NCBI RefSeq assembly: GCF_001431415.1
Contig: NZ_LDJI01000049.1
Location: 1 to 33,261 of the forward strand
Origin: Stenotrophomonas humi
GTDB lineage: Bacteria; Pseudomonadota; Gammaproteobacteria; Xanthomonadales; Xanthomonadaceae
Length of the DNA stretch: 33,261 nucleotides
Direction: 5' to 3'
Position 1 is the stretch's first letter, and each line of letters opens with the position of its first letter. This document shows, one piece after another, positions 1 through 10,042 of this stretch. A program made the position numbers and the translations under genes. The notes below the pieces were generated by a model. The model ran no database searches and had not been told where the DNA came from. It worked only from the letters and a program-made list of their open reading frames with translations.

Positions 1-21
1 CGCTGGCGCAAGGGCGTTCGA

Positions 22-80
22 GGAGCAGCGAACCAGTGGTTCGCAGCCTGCTCCCCTCACCCCCCGCGCGGGAGAGGGGC
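22..80. repeat. Hairpin-rich sequence downstream of fumC
   Basis: Two inverted repeats follow the fumC stop. Bases 28-44 form GCGAACCA-g-TGGTTCGC, flanked by GGAGCAG (22-28) and CTGCTCC (48-54). CCCCTC (53-58) pairs with GAGGGG (74-79). No T-run follows on the minus strand, so a classical terminator is not clear. The string GGGAGAGGGG (70-79) recurs at 9941-9950, which suggests a member of the dispersed hairpin repeat seen there. Confidence 0.45.
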
Positions 81-110
81 TAAAAGCCGCAGCCTCGGCA
101 GCTTCCGCAT

Positions 111-1520
<1,410 letters not shown>

Positions 1521-1723
1521 CATCAACTCCGCACTACTTTCGTTGGGGAAAGGGAAGCTGCGGCTGGCATTGGGCAGTCTTCCCCGGCTGGCGGCTACCG
1601 CCACGATACGCTCCGGGCCGGGCGAAGGCATCTGCGGCGGCCGGGATTCACCGGTCCACCGGCGGTGACCTCGCCGGGCAGCGTAGAATGTGCGCCCCCG
1701 CCACTGCCCCAATGCCCGCCGAC

Positions 1724-3091
1724 ATGACGGAATCCACGCTGCTCGCCCTGTCCCCGCTTGATGGCCGCTATGCCAGCAAGGTCGACACCCTGCGCCCGAT
1801 CTTCTCCGAGTACGGCCTGATCAAGGCCCGGGTGAAGGTGGAAATCGAATGGCTGCTGGCGCTGGCCGCCGAACCGGGCATCAACGAACTGGCCGACTTC
1901 ACGGCCGCTGGCAAGGCCAAGCTGCGCGCGCTGGCCGAGGGTTTCTCGGTCGACAACGCCGCGCGCGTGAAGGAAATCGAGCGCACCACCAACCACGACG
2001 TGAAAGCCGTGGAGTACTTCATCAAGGAGCAGCTCAAGGACGACGCCGAGCTGGCACCGGCGCTGGAGTTCGTGCATTTCGCCTGCACCAGCGAGGACAT
2101 CAACAATCTGTCCTACGGCCTGATGCTGGCCCAGGCGCGCAGCGAAGTATTGCTGCCCGCCTACTCCGGCATCGCCGCATCGCTGCGCAAGCTGGCCCAC
2201 GAGCAGGCCGAGCAGCCGATGCTGTCGCGCACCCACGGCCAGACCGCCTCGCCGACCACGCTGGGCAAGGAACTGGCCAATGTCGTGGCCCGCCTGGAGC
2301 GCCAGATCCGCCAGATCGCCGCGGTCGAGCTGACCGGCAAGATCAACGGCGCAGTCGGCAACTACAACGCCCACGTCGTGTCCTATCCTGCGGTGGATTG
2401 GCCGGCCTTCGCCGAGCGCTTCGTCACCTCGCTGGGCCTGGTGTTCAACCCGTACACCACGCAGATCGAGCCGCACGACAACATCGCCGAAATCGGCGAT
2501 GCCGCCCGTCGCGCCAACACCATCCTGATCGACCTGGCGCGTGATATCTGGGGCTACATCTCGCTGGGCTACTTCAAGCAGAAGCTCAAGGAAGGCGAAG
2601 TCGGCTCCTCGACCATGCCGCACAAGGTCAACCCGATCGACTTCGAAAATGCCGAAGGCAACTTCGGCATCGCCAACGCCCTGTTCGAGCACTTCAGCGC
2701 CAAGCTGCCGATCAGCCGCTGGCAGCGCGACCTCACCGACTCCACCGTGCTGCGCGCCGTGGGCACCGCCTTTGGCCATGGCCAGGTCGGCCTGGAATCG
2801 CTGGCCAAGGGCCTGGGCAAGCTGACCGTGAACCCGGAGCGCCTCAACGCCGACCTGGACGCGGCCTGGGAAGTACTGGCCGAAGCCGTGCAGACCGTGA
2901 TGCGTCGCCATGGCCTGCCGAATCCGTACGAGCAGCTCAAGGCCCTGACCCGCGGCCACGGCATCACCGCCGATTCGATGCGTGAATTCATTGAATCGCT
3001 GGAGCTGCCGGCCGACGCCAAGCAGCGCCTGCGCGAGCTGACCCCGGGTGGTTATGTGGGTTTGGCTGCTGGGCTGGCCAAGGCCATCTAA
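1724..3091 (+). CDS. purB: Adenylosuccinate lyase
   Basis: PurB makes two fumarate-releasing cleavages in purine synthesis: SAICAR to AICAR and adenylosuccinate to AMP. The 455-residue product is collinear with E. coli PurB (456). The signature SSTMPHKVNP starts at residue 295, so the catalytic serine of the mobile loop keeps the E. coli number (Ser295). RTTNHDVKAVEYF and THGQTASPTT, which carry active-site histidines, are also present. The start at 1724 gives MTESTLLALSPLDGRY, matching the family N terminus. An in-frame ATG at 1712 would add four residues. A near-consensus -10 (TAGAAT, 1684-1689) lies upstream without a clear -35. A strong terminator follows. It shares a fold superfamily with the neighbouring FumC, and both release or use fumarate. 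Confidence 0.97.
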   Translation: MTESTLLALSPLDGRYASKVDTLRPIFSEYGLIKARVKVEIEWLLALAAEPGINELADFTAAGKAKLRALAEGFSVDNAARVKEIERTTNHDVKAVEYFIKEQLKDDAELAPALEFVHFACTSEDINNLSYGLMLAQARSEVLLPAYSGIAASLRKLAHEQAEQPMLSRTHGQTASPTTLGKELANVVARLERQIRQIAAVELTGKINGAVGNYNAHVVSYPAVDWPAFAERFVTSLGLVFNPYTTQIEPHDNIAEIGDAARRANTILIDLARDIWGYISLGYFKQKLKEGEVGSSTMPHKVNPIDFENAEGNFGIANALFEHFSAKLPISRWQRDLTDSTVLRAVGTAFGHGQVGLESLAKGLGKLTVNPERLNADLDAAWEVLAEAVQTVMRRHGLPNPYEQLKALTRGHGITADSMREFIESLELPADAKQRLRELTPGGYVGLAAGLAKAI

Positions 3092-3110
3092 GTTCCGGGC
3101 GATGCGTCCC

Positions 3111-3144
3111 CAGAAGAGCCGGCAATGCCGGCTCTTCTGCTTTC
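3111..3144 (+). terminator. Rho-independent terminator of purB
   Basis: A perfect 13-bp stem (CAGAAGAGCCGGC, 3111-3123, pairing with 3127-3139) with a 3-nt loop lies 19 nt after the purB stop and is followed by a short T-rich tail (CTTTCT). Confidence 0.9.
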
Positions 3145-3291
3145 TGAGACACGGCCAGCCTAAACCCGACCCCACTCACCAATTGATCCAGATCAGCCTT
3201 CCACCGTGCGGTTTGCGCCCAACAAGGGGACAATGGCCGCCTACGCGCGCGCAAGCGCCTGATTCCGTTTTCCGCTGCAAGGACTCCCCCC

Positions 3292-4764
3292 ATGGCTGCA
3301 CGCAAGCAAAAGACCTACCCGATCGAAGTCCAGGCCCGCGCCGGCCTGCCGCTGGGCATGGCCCCGGCAATCTTCCTGCGCGACTACTGGCAGAAGCGCC
3401 CGCTGCTGATCCGCGGCGCGTTCCCGGATTTCGAAAGCCCGCTGATGCCCGAAGACCTGGCCGGCCTGGCCTGCGAGGAAGGCGCGCTGGCGCGCATGGT
3501 CATCCACGACCGCGCCACCGACGGCTGGACCCTGCGTACCGGCCCGTTCCAGGAAGAAGACTTCCCGGGCATGCCTGACCACGACTGGACCCTGCTGGTG
3601 CAGGACGTCGACAAGTGGGACCCGGACGTCCGCGCACTGGTGCCGAATTTCTCGTTCCTGCCGCGCTGGCGCATGGACGACGTGATGATCAGCTTCGCCG
3701 CCACCGGTGGTTCGGTTGGCGCCCATGTCGACCAGTACGACGTGTTCCTGCTGCAGGGCCATGGCGAGCGCCGCTGGCAGATCGACGCCAGTGAATCGAT
3801 CAACGGCAAGCGTCCGTCGCTGGACTTCCGCCCCGACGTTGAACTGAAGCTGCTCAAGAAGTTCAAGAAGACCCACGAATGGGTGCTCGGCCCGGGCGAC
3901 ATGCTCTACCTGCCGCCGAACGTGCCGCACAACGGCGTGGCCGAAAACCCCTGCCTGACCTTCTCCTTCGGCATGCGCGCACCGGCTTCGGCCGAACTGA
4001 TCAGCGATTACCTGGACGACCTGGTTGCCGGTGCCGATGAGTCCATCCGTTACCAGGATCCGGACCTGAAGCTGCAGGACGACGTCAACGAGATCGACGA
4101 TGCCGCCATGAAGCGCGTGATCACCGCGCTCAACGCCATCCGCATGAATGACCCGGATCGCCTCGGCAACTGGTTCGGCCGTTTCATCACCACCTACCGT
4201 TCGGCCGGTGACATCCTGCCGTCGCAGCCGCCGCGTTCGCCGGAAGAAGTAGAAGCCGAACTGGCCAATGGCGGCCTGCTCGAGCGCCACCCGTGGGCCC
4301 GCACCGCGTGGCGCCGCGCCACCCGCGGTGCATCGCTGTACTGCTCCGGCCACGCCTTCGCACTGTCGATCAAGGATGCCCAGCTGCTGGCCGGTGCTGA
4401 ACGGCTGGATGCTGCTGCCTACGCCAAGCTGTCGGCCAAGGGCCGCAATGCCGTGCTGGAACTGATGGCTGGTGGCTTCTACCAGCTGCTGGACCAGGAA
4501 ATGCTGGCCGCCAAAGCGGCCTGGGCCGACGAGGAAGAATCCGAAGAACGCGAGGACGGAGCACTCGTCGTTGCTGAAGAAGTCGAGTTCGAGGATGAAG
4601 ACGAGGACGAGGACGGCTCCCCGGACGTGGAAATCGAAGTGTTCGAGTACACCCAGGCAGGTGAAGGCGAACCATCCAGCGCCCAGATCGACACCGTGCA
4701 GGTGAGCGAGGAAGGCGTTGAGGTCGTGGTCATCTGCGAGGACGACGACGCACCTTCGGCATGA
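3292..4764 (+). CDS. JmjC-type ribosomal oxygenase (YcfD/RoxA family) with acidic C-terminal tail
   Basis: This is a cupin-fold Fe(II)/2-oxoglutarate oxygenase. E. coli YcfD (RoxA) hydroxylates an arginine of ribosomal protein L16. The iron-binding triad is visible: H145 and D147 in GGSVGAHVDQYD, and H213 in LPPNVPHNG. LPRWRMDDVMISFA before the HxD motif is typical of the family. The product is 490 residues against about 373 in E. coli. The excess is mostly a tail from about residue 412 with 33 acidic and one basic residue in 79 positions, including EDEDEDEDG. The start at 3292 has AAGGA 8 nt upstream. The stop overlaps the GNAT start by 4 nt (ATGA), implying translational coupling. Family assignment is firm; the L16 substrate is inferred from the family. 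Confidence 0.88.
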   Translation: MAARKQKTYPIEVQARAGLPLGMAPAIFLRDYWQKRPLLIRGAFPDFESPLMPEDLAGLACEEGALARMVIHDRATDGWTLRTGPFQEEDFPGMPDHDWTLLVQDVDKWDPDVRALVPNFSFLPRWRMDDVMISFAATGGSVGAHVDQYDVFLLQGHGERRWQIDASESINGKRPSLDFRPDVELKLLKKFKKTHEWVLGPGDMLYLPPNVPHNGVAENPCLTFSFGMRAPASAELISDYLDDLVAGADESIRYQDPDLKLQDDVNEIDDAAMKRVITALNAIRMNDPDRLGNWFGRFITTYRSAGDILPSQPPRSPEEVEAELANGGLLERHPWARTAWRRATRGASLYCSGHAFALSIKDAQLLAGAERLDAAAYAKLSAKGRNAVLELMAGGFYQLLDQEMLAAKAAWADEEESEEREDGALVVAEEVEFEDEDEDEDGSPDVEIEVFEYTQAGEGEPSSAQIDTVQVSEEGVEVVVICEDDDAPSA

Positions 4765-5666
4765 CCCCAACTGTCGGCTTCCAGGTTGAAACCGTCGACT
4801 ACGCCGTGCAGCGCGACCAGCTGCACGGCGTACGTCATGCCGTGTTCGTCGACGAACAACGGGTGCCGGCGGAACTGGAAATCGACGCCTTGGACCCACT
4901 CAGCGTCCATGTCCTTGCCGTGGATGCCGAAGGCCATGCCATCGGCGCTGGCCGCTTGACCCCCGACCAGCGCATCGGCCGCATGGCGGTGCGCGCCGAC
5001 TGGCGCGGCCGTGGTGTCGGCGATGCGTTGTTGCGGGTCTTGGTTGCCGAGGCCAAGCTGCGTGGCTGGGGTGATGTCACCCTGCATGCCCAGCTGCATG
5101 CCCGCGACTTCTATGCCCGCAACGGCTTTCTGGCTGAAGGCACCCCCTTCGAAGAGGCCGGCATCGCCCACCAGACCATGCGCCGGCGTCTGGACGGTGC
5201 GATGCGCATCGAAGACCTGGTCCAGGCCAGCGCGGCCGCCGCAACGGTGATCCACTACGCGCGCCGCCACCTGCACCTGCAACTTCGCGGCACCGATGGC
5301 CTGTTGTCCCAACCCCCGGTATTGGCCGCACTGCGCCGCTTTGCGACAGCCCGGCATGACAAGTCCGTGCAGCTGCTCGTCCACGAAGCCGACCTTCGCG
5401 CACTGCCCGAAGCCCTGGTAGCACTGGCTCAACGCCTGCCAAGCGTGTTCCAGCTGCGTGAGCCGGTGGACCCGATGGATTGCCAGGTGGTTTCTGCCGC
5501 CATCAGCAACGACAACGGCGACTGCTACTTTCGTCCAATGGGCGCACGCATCGAAGGCGAGCTCTGGCTCGATGCGCCAGCACGCACGCGTGTGCAGGAA
5601 GAACTGTTCCAGCGTATCTGGCAGCGGTCACGCACCTGCAGCGCGCTGCGCGTACTCGGCATTTGA
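4761..5666 (+). CDS. GNAT acetyltransferase with an extra C-terminal domain
   Basis: The first 150 residues form a GNAT acyl-CoA N-acyltransferase domain resembling the ElaA/YjcF group. The segment RHAVFVDEQRVPAELEID is typical of that group, and the acetyl-CoA loop is RGRGVGDALL in motif A. The remaining half (about residues 150-301) has no GNAT features. It begins with an alpha-helical stretch (IEDLVQASAAAATVIHYARR) and ends in a mixed alpha/beta region. I recall uncharacterised domains of this kind in xanthomonads that may resemble the phospholipase D fold, but no HKD motif is present and I assign no function. It overlaps the oxygenase gene by 4 nt, so the two are probably co-translated. 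The substrate is unknown. Confidence 0.8.
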   Translation: MTPTVGFQVETVDYAVQRDQLHGVRHAVFVDEQRVPAELEIDALDPLSVHVLAVDAEGHAIGAGRLTPDQRIGRMAVRADWRGRGVGDALLRVLVAEAKLRGWGDVTLHAQLHARDFYARNGFLAEGTPFEEAGIAHQTMRRRLDGAMRIEDLVQASAAAATVIHYARRHLHLQLRGTDGLLSQPPVLAALRRFATARHDKSVQLLVHEADLRALPEALVALAQRLPSVFQLREPVDPMDCQVVSAAISNDNGDCYFRPMGARIEGELWLDAPARTRVQEELFQRIWQRSRTCSALRVLGI

Positions 5667-5710
5667 GTCGTTGACCGGATGGGACAAGGCCTGGCCTCGT
5701 ATTAATACTG

Positions 5711-5753
5711 GGGACAGTGTGCACGCCCCTTCCTGTCCCGTGAGGGGTATAAT
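5711..5753 (+). promoter_or_regulatory. Putative sucA operon promoter with overlapping inverted repeat
   Basis: A perfect consensus -10 (TATAAT, 5748-5753) stands 89 nt before the sucA start, unusual in such GC-rich DNA. No good -35 lies at the right spacing. Where the -35 should be, an inverted repeat GGGACAG (5711-5717) and CTGTCCC (5733-5739) has arm centres 22 bp apart, about two helical turns, as expected for a dimeric regulator. Expected transcription start is near 5760. Confidence 0.5.
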
Positions 5754-5841
5754 TTGGTGGTTAGAACACGCCCGCGCAGGACGCTGCAGCAAGGTCCGCC
5801 GGTTCCCAGAACTACCCCACAAGTGAATCCGACTCTCCATC

Positions 5842-8673
5842 GTGGACAATCTACTGAAGCAGTTTGCGCAATCATCGCAGCTCGCCGGCGGCAACGCCTC
5901 CTATGTCGAGGACCTGTACGAGCAGTACCTCGTCTCCCCGGACAGTGTGGACCCCAAGTGGAAGTCCTACTTTGACGGCTTCAAAGGCCGCGAAGCTGGC
6001 GATGTGCCGCACTCCGCCGCCATTGCCCACATCACCGAAGCCGCCAGGAATGCCGGCAAAGTTGGTGCCAGCGCCGGTGCCGGCGATGAGCGCGAGCGCA
6101 ATGTCGGCCGCCTGATCACCGCCTACCGTTCGCGCGGCCACCTCGGCGCCAATCTCGACCCGCTGGGCCTGACCCCGCCGGTCAATCCGCCGGACCTGAG
6201 CCTGCCCTTCCATCACCTCAGCGATGCCGATCTCAACGACGAGTTCAGCACCGGCGGTGTGGGCGGCCAGCCGCGGATGAAGCTGCGTGATCTGCTTGCG
6301 CGCCTGAAGGCGACGTATACAGGCTCGATCGGCGCAGAATTCATGTATATCGCCGAAGTCGAGCAGCGCCAGTGGCTGTACCAGCGCCTCGAATCCACCG
6401 GTGGCAACTACAACCTGGATGCCGACACCAAGCGTCGCACCCTGGAACGCCTGACCGCCGCCGAAGGCCTTGAGCGCTACCTGCACACCAAGTACGTCGG
6501 CCAGAAGCGTTTCTCGCTGGAAGGCGGCGATTCGCTGATCCCGATGATGGACACCATCATCCGTGGCGCCGGCGCCGAAGGCGTCAAGGACGTGGTGATC
6601 GGCATGGCCCACCGCGGCCGTCTGAACGTGCTGGTCAACACCCTGGGCAAGAACCCGCGCAAGCTGTTTGACGAGTTCGAAGGCAAGTTCGAGCACGACG
6701 ACCGCGCCGTGGCCGGTGACGTGAAGTACCACATGGGCTTCTCGGCCGACGTCGCCAGCGATGGCGGCCCGGTGCATCTGGCACTGGCGTTCAATCCGTC
6801 GCACCTGGAAATCGCCGATCCGGTGGTTGCCGGCTCCGTGCGTTCGCGCCAGGAACGCCGCAACGACACCGAGCGCAAGCAGGTGATGCCGATCCTGATC
6901 CACGGCGACGCGGCATTTGCCGGCCAGGGCGTGGTGATGGAGCTGTTCCAGATGTCGCAGGCCCGCGGTTTCACCGTCGGCGGCACCGTGCACATCGTCA
7001 TCAACAACCAGGTGGGCTTCACCACTTCCAACCGCGACGATTCGCGCTCGACCCTGTACTGCACCGACATCGCCAAGATGGTCGCTGCTCCGGTCCTGCA
7101 CGTGAACGGCGATGATCCGGAAGCGGTGGTGTTTGCGGCCAAGCTGGCCTATGACTTCCGCCAGCAGTTCCACAAGGACGTCGTGATCGACCTGGTCTGC
7201 TACCGCCGTTGGGGCCATAACGAAGCCGACGAACCGGCTATCACCCAGCCGCTGATGTACCAGGTGATCCGCAAGCACAAGACCACCCGCGAGCTCTATG
7301 CAGAGCAGCTGGAAGCCGCCGGCGTGATCGCCGCGGGTGCCGGCAAGGAAATGGTCGACAGCTACCGCAACAAGCTGGACTCCGGTGAAGTCACCACCGA
7401 GCTGGCCAAGGTCGAAAAGACCCCGGCCACCAGCAAGATGTATGTGGATTGGTCCAAGTATCTGTCCGGCAAGCTGTCCGACCCGGTCAGCACCAAGGTC
7501 GACATGGGCAAGCTGACCCAGCTCGCCACGCTGATCAACACCATCCCGGAAGGCGTGGAAGTCCATTCGCGCGTTGCCAAGGTGTACGACGACCGTCGCA
7601 AGATGGCCGCCGGTGAAATCCTGGGCGACTGGGGCTTTGCCGAGAACCTGGCTTACGCCACCCTGCTGGACGAAGGCAATGCGCTGCGCCTGGTGGGTCA
7701 GGACGTCGGTCGCGGTACCTTCACCCACCGCCACGCGATCCTGCACGACCAGAAGACCGACAACTACTACCTGCCGCTGCGTCAGCTGGTCGAGTCGCCG
7801 GAACAGGCCACCATCATCGATTCGCTGCTCAGCGAAGAAGCGGTCATGGCCTTCGAGTACGGCTTCTCCACCACCGATCCCAACACCCTGTGCATCTGGG
7901 AAGGCCAGTTCGGCGACTTCGCCAACGGCGCGCAGGTGGTGATCGACCAGTTCATCGCCTCCGGCGAAGCAAAGTGGGGCCGCATCACCGGCCTGACCCT
8001 GCTGCTGCCGCACGGTTATGAAGGCCAGGGTCCGGAACACAGCTCGGCGCGCCTTGAGCGCTTCCTGCAGCTGTGCGCACTGGAGAACATGCTGGTCTGC
8101 GTGCCGTCGACCCCGGCGCAGGCGTTCCACATGCTGCGTCGCCAGATGCGCATGGACACCCGCAAGCCGCTGGTGGTCATGTCGCCCAAGTCGCTGCTGC
8201 GCCACAAGCTGGCCGTGTCGAGCCTGGACGAAATGGCCAATGGCGAGTTCCAGCATCTGATTGGCGATGCCAATGCCGATGCGAAGAAGGTCAAGCGCGT
8301 GGTCGTGTGTTCGGGCAAGGTCTACTACGACCTGCTGGAAGACCAGACCAAGCGTGGCCAGGACGACGTCGCCATCGTGCGCGTGGAACAGCTGTATCCG
8401 TTCCCGCGCCCGGCACTGGCTGCCGAGCTGAAGAAGTACGGCAAGGCCACCGACGTTGTGTGGTGCCAGGAAGAGCCGATGAACCAGGGTGCGTGGTACC
8501 AGATCAAGCACCACCTGCAGGCATGCGTGGCCGATGGCCAGGCGCTGCACTATGCCGGTCGTCCGCGTTCCCCGTCGCCTGCTGTTGGCCACATGTCCGA
8601 TCACCTGCGCGAACTGGCGCAGCTGCTCGCCGACGCACTGGTCAACAAGATCGACGACAACTACGCCGAATAA
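5842..8673 (+). CDS. sucA: 2-oxoglutarate dehydrogenase E1 component
   Basis: SucA is the thiamine-diphosphate-dependent E1 subunit that decarboxylates 2-oxoglutarate and transfers the succinyl group to the lipoyl arm of SucB. The 943-residue product has the usual family length (933 in E. coli). The N-terminal E2-binding segment contains SYVEDLYEQYLVSPDSVDPKW. The thiamine diphosphate motif runs from G355-D356 (HGDAAFAGQG) to N388-N389 (INNQVGF). The transketolase-like pyrimidine-binding region includes QDVGRGTFTHRHA, and LLPHGYEGQGPEHSSAR is diagnostic. The start is GTG at 5842, giving (M)DNLLKQFAQSS; no convincing Shine-Dalgarno precedes it. It is first in sucA-sucB-lpd, and sucB follows after 42 nt. 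Confidence 0.97.
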   Translation: MDNLLKQFAQSSQLAGGNASYVEDLYEQYLVSPDSVDPKWKSYFDGFKGREAGDVPHSAAIAHITEAARNAGKVGASAGAGDERERNVGRLITAYRSRGHLGANLDPLGLTPPVNPPDLSLPFHHLSDADLNDEFSTGGVGGQPRMKLRDLLARLKATYTGSIGAEFMYIAEVEQRQWLYQRLESTGGNYNLDADTKRRTLERLTAAEGLERYLHTKYVGQKRFSLEGGDSLIPMMDTIIRGAGAEGVKDVVIGMAHRGRLNVLVNTLGKNPRKLFDEFEGKFEHDDRAVAGDVKYHMGFSADVASDGGPVHLALAFNPSHLEIADPVVAGSVRSRQERRNDTERKQVMPILIHGDAAFAGQGVVMELFQMSQARGFTVGGTVHIVINNQVGFTTSNRDDSRSTLYCTDIAKMVAAPVLHVNGDDPEAVVFAAKLAYDFRQQFHKDVVIDLVCYRRWGHNEADEPAITQPLMYQVIRKHKTTRELYAEQLEAAGVIAAGAGKEMVDSYRNKLDSGEVTTELAKVEKTPATSKMYVDWSKYLSGKLSDPVSTKVDMGKLTQLATLINTIPEGVEVHSRVAKVYDDRRKMAAGEILGDWGFAENLAYATLLDEGNALRLVGQDVGRGTFTHRHAILHDQKTDNYYLPLRQLVESPEQATIIDSLLSEEAVMAFEYGFSTTDPNTLCIWEGQFGDFANGAQVVIDQFIASGEAKWGRITGLTLLLPHGYEGQGPEHSSARLERFLQLCALENMLVCVPSTPAQAFHMLRRQMRMDTRKPLVVMSPKSLLRHKLAVSSLDEMANGEFQHLIGDANADAKKVKRVVVCSGKVYYDLLEDQTKRGQDDVAIVRVEQLYPFPRPALAAELKKYGKATDVVWCQEEPMNQGAWYQIKHHLQACVADGQALHYAGRPRSPSPAVGHMSDHLRELAQLLADALVNKIDDNYAE

Positions 8674-8715
8674 GCCCCCTTTTCCACAAGAAAACGAAAC
8701 CAGGAAATCAGCCAA

Positions 8716-9912
8716 ATGGCCACCGAAGTCAAAGTACCGGTACTGCCCGAATCCGTCTCCGACGCCACCATCGCCACCTGGCACAAAAAGGTGGGCGAGG
8801 CCGTCAAGCGCGACGAGAACCTGCTCGACCTGGAAACCGACAAGGTCGTGCTGGAAGTGCCGGCACCCGTTGATGGCGTGCTGAAGGAAATCAAGTTCCA
8901 GGAAGGCGACACCGTTACCTCCAACCAGATCCTGGCCATCATCGAGGAAGGCGCTGTTGCCGCTGCTCCGGCTCCGGCCGCTGCCGAGGCACCGAAGGCC
9001 GCTGCCCCAGCCGCCGCTCCGGCTGCTGCCGCTGCGCCGGCCCCGGCTGCCAAGTCCTCGGCCGATGCCCTGCCCCCGGGCGCCCGCTTCTCGGCCATCA
9101 CCGAAGGCGTGAACCCGGCTGACGTTTCCGGCACCGGCCGTCATGGCGCGGTGACCAAGGAAGACATCGTCAACTTCGCCCGCAACGGCGGCGTCGGCAA
9201 GGCCGGTGGCGCACGTCCGGAAGAACGCGTGCCGATGACCCGCATGCGCAAGCGCATCGCCGAGCGCCTGATGCAGTCGAAGAACTCGACCGCCATGCTG
9301 ACCACCTTCAACGAGGTCAACCTGTCCAAGGTGTCGGCCGCGCGCAAGGAACTGCAGGAAGAGTTCGTCAAGGCCCACGGCATCAAGCTGGGCTTCATGA
9401 GCTTCTTCGTGAAGGCCGCCGCCAACGCACTGCAGCGCTTCCCGCTGGTCAATGCCTCGATCGATGGTGACGACATCATCTATCACGGCTACTCGGACAT
9501 CTCGATCGCCGTGTCCACCGAAAAGGGTCTGGTGACCCCGGTGCTGCGCAACGTCGAGCGCATGTCGTTCGCCGACATCGAGAAGGCCATCGCCGACTAC
9601 GCCAAGAAAGCCCGCGACGGCAAGCTGTCGCTGGAAGAACTGCAGGGCGGCACCTTCACCGTGACCAACGGCGGCACCTTCGGTTCGCTGATGTCGACCC
9701 CGATCGTCAACCCGCCGCAGAGCGCCATCCTGGGCATGCACGCGATCAAGGATCGCCCGATCGCCGAGAACGGCCAGGTCGTGATCGCGCCAATGATGTA
9801 CCTGGCCATGTCCTATGACCACCGCATCATCGACGGCAAGGATTCGGTGCAGTTCCTGGTGGACATCAAGAACCAGCTGGAAAATCCGGGCCGCATGCTG
9901 TTCGGTCTGTAA
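8716..9912 (+). CDS. sucB: Dihydrolipoyllysine succinyltransferase (E2 of 2-oxoglutarate dehydrogenase)
   Basis: SucB is the core of the 2-oxoglutarate dehydrogenase complex, accepting succinyl groups on its lipoyl arm and passing them to CoA. Domains in order: one lipoyl domain (1-78) with the lipoylated lysine K43 in LETDKVVLEVP; an Ala/Pro-rich swinging linker (about 79-118); a peripheral-subunit-binding domain (about 119-155, PPGARFSAITEGVNPADVSG); and the catalytic domain (about 170-398) with H369 and D373 in MSYDHRIIDGK. Total length is 398 (E. coli 405). One lipoyl domain and a succinyltransferase-type active site distinguish it from the pyruvate dehydrogenase E2. It follows sucA by 42 nt; lpd follows after 130 nt that contain a hairpin repeat. 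Confidence 0.97.
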   Translation: MATEVKVPVLPESVSDATIATWHKKVGEAVKRDENLLDLETDKVVLEVPAPVDGVLKEIKFQEGDTVTSNQILAIIEEGAVAAAPAPAAAEAPKAAAPAAAPAAAAAPAPAAKSSADALPPGARFSAITEGVNPADVSGTGRHGAVTKEDIVNFARNGGVGKAGGARPEERVPMTRMRKRIAERLMQSKNSTAMLTTFNEVNLSKVSAARKELQEEFVKAHGIKLGFMSFFVKAAANALQRFPLVNASIDGDDIIYHGYSDISIAVSTEKGLVTPVLRNVERMSFADIEKAIADYAKKARDGKLSLEELQGGTFTVTNGGTFGSLMSTPIVNPPQSAILGMHAIKDRPIAENGQVVIAPMMYLAMSYDHRIIDGKDSVQFLVDIKNQLENPGRMLFGL

Positions 9913-9924
9913 TTCCGCTCTGCG

Positions 9925-10020
9925 CCCCTCTTCCGTTCACGGGAGAGGGGTTGGGGTGAGGGCAGCCTCACCCGCACCCTCATCCGGCGCTATGCGCCAC
10001 CTTCTCCCGGCGGGAGAAGG
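9925..10020. repeat. Dispersed intergenic hairpin repeat between sucB and lpd
   Basis: Three stem-loops sit in tandem: CCCCTCTtCCG with CGGgAGAGGGG (9925-9950), GGCGC-tat-GCGCC (9986-9998), and CCTTCTCCC-ggc-GGGAGAAGG (10000-10020). The 15-mer TGGGGTGAGGGCAGC (9952-9966) recurs exactly at 28338-28352, and GGGAGAGGGG recurs at 70-79. Similar purine/pyrimidine-biased elements are familiar between genes in xanthomonads. This copy lies inside an operon and may affect the relative expression of lpd. Confidence 0.7.
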
Positions 10021-10042
10021 GACAGGCAACAAGGAATCTCAA

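Noticed and set aside
3241..4899. A 552-codon open frame antisense to the oxygenase gene
   Set aside because: Shadow of a gene with intact iron-binding motifs; no domain is visible in the antisense product.
5754..5841. Possible riboswitch in the sucA leader
   Set aside because: RNA motifs upstream of sucA are known in other Proteobacteria, but this 80-nt leader shows no conserved stem pattern that I can match.
5872..9822. A 1316-codon open frame antisense to sucA and sucB
   Set aside because: It mirrors two unambiguous genes on the other strand, crosses the gap between them and is His/Gly/Val-rich, as expected of a shadow frame.
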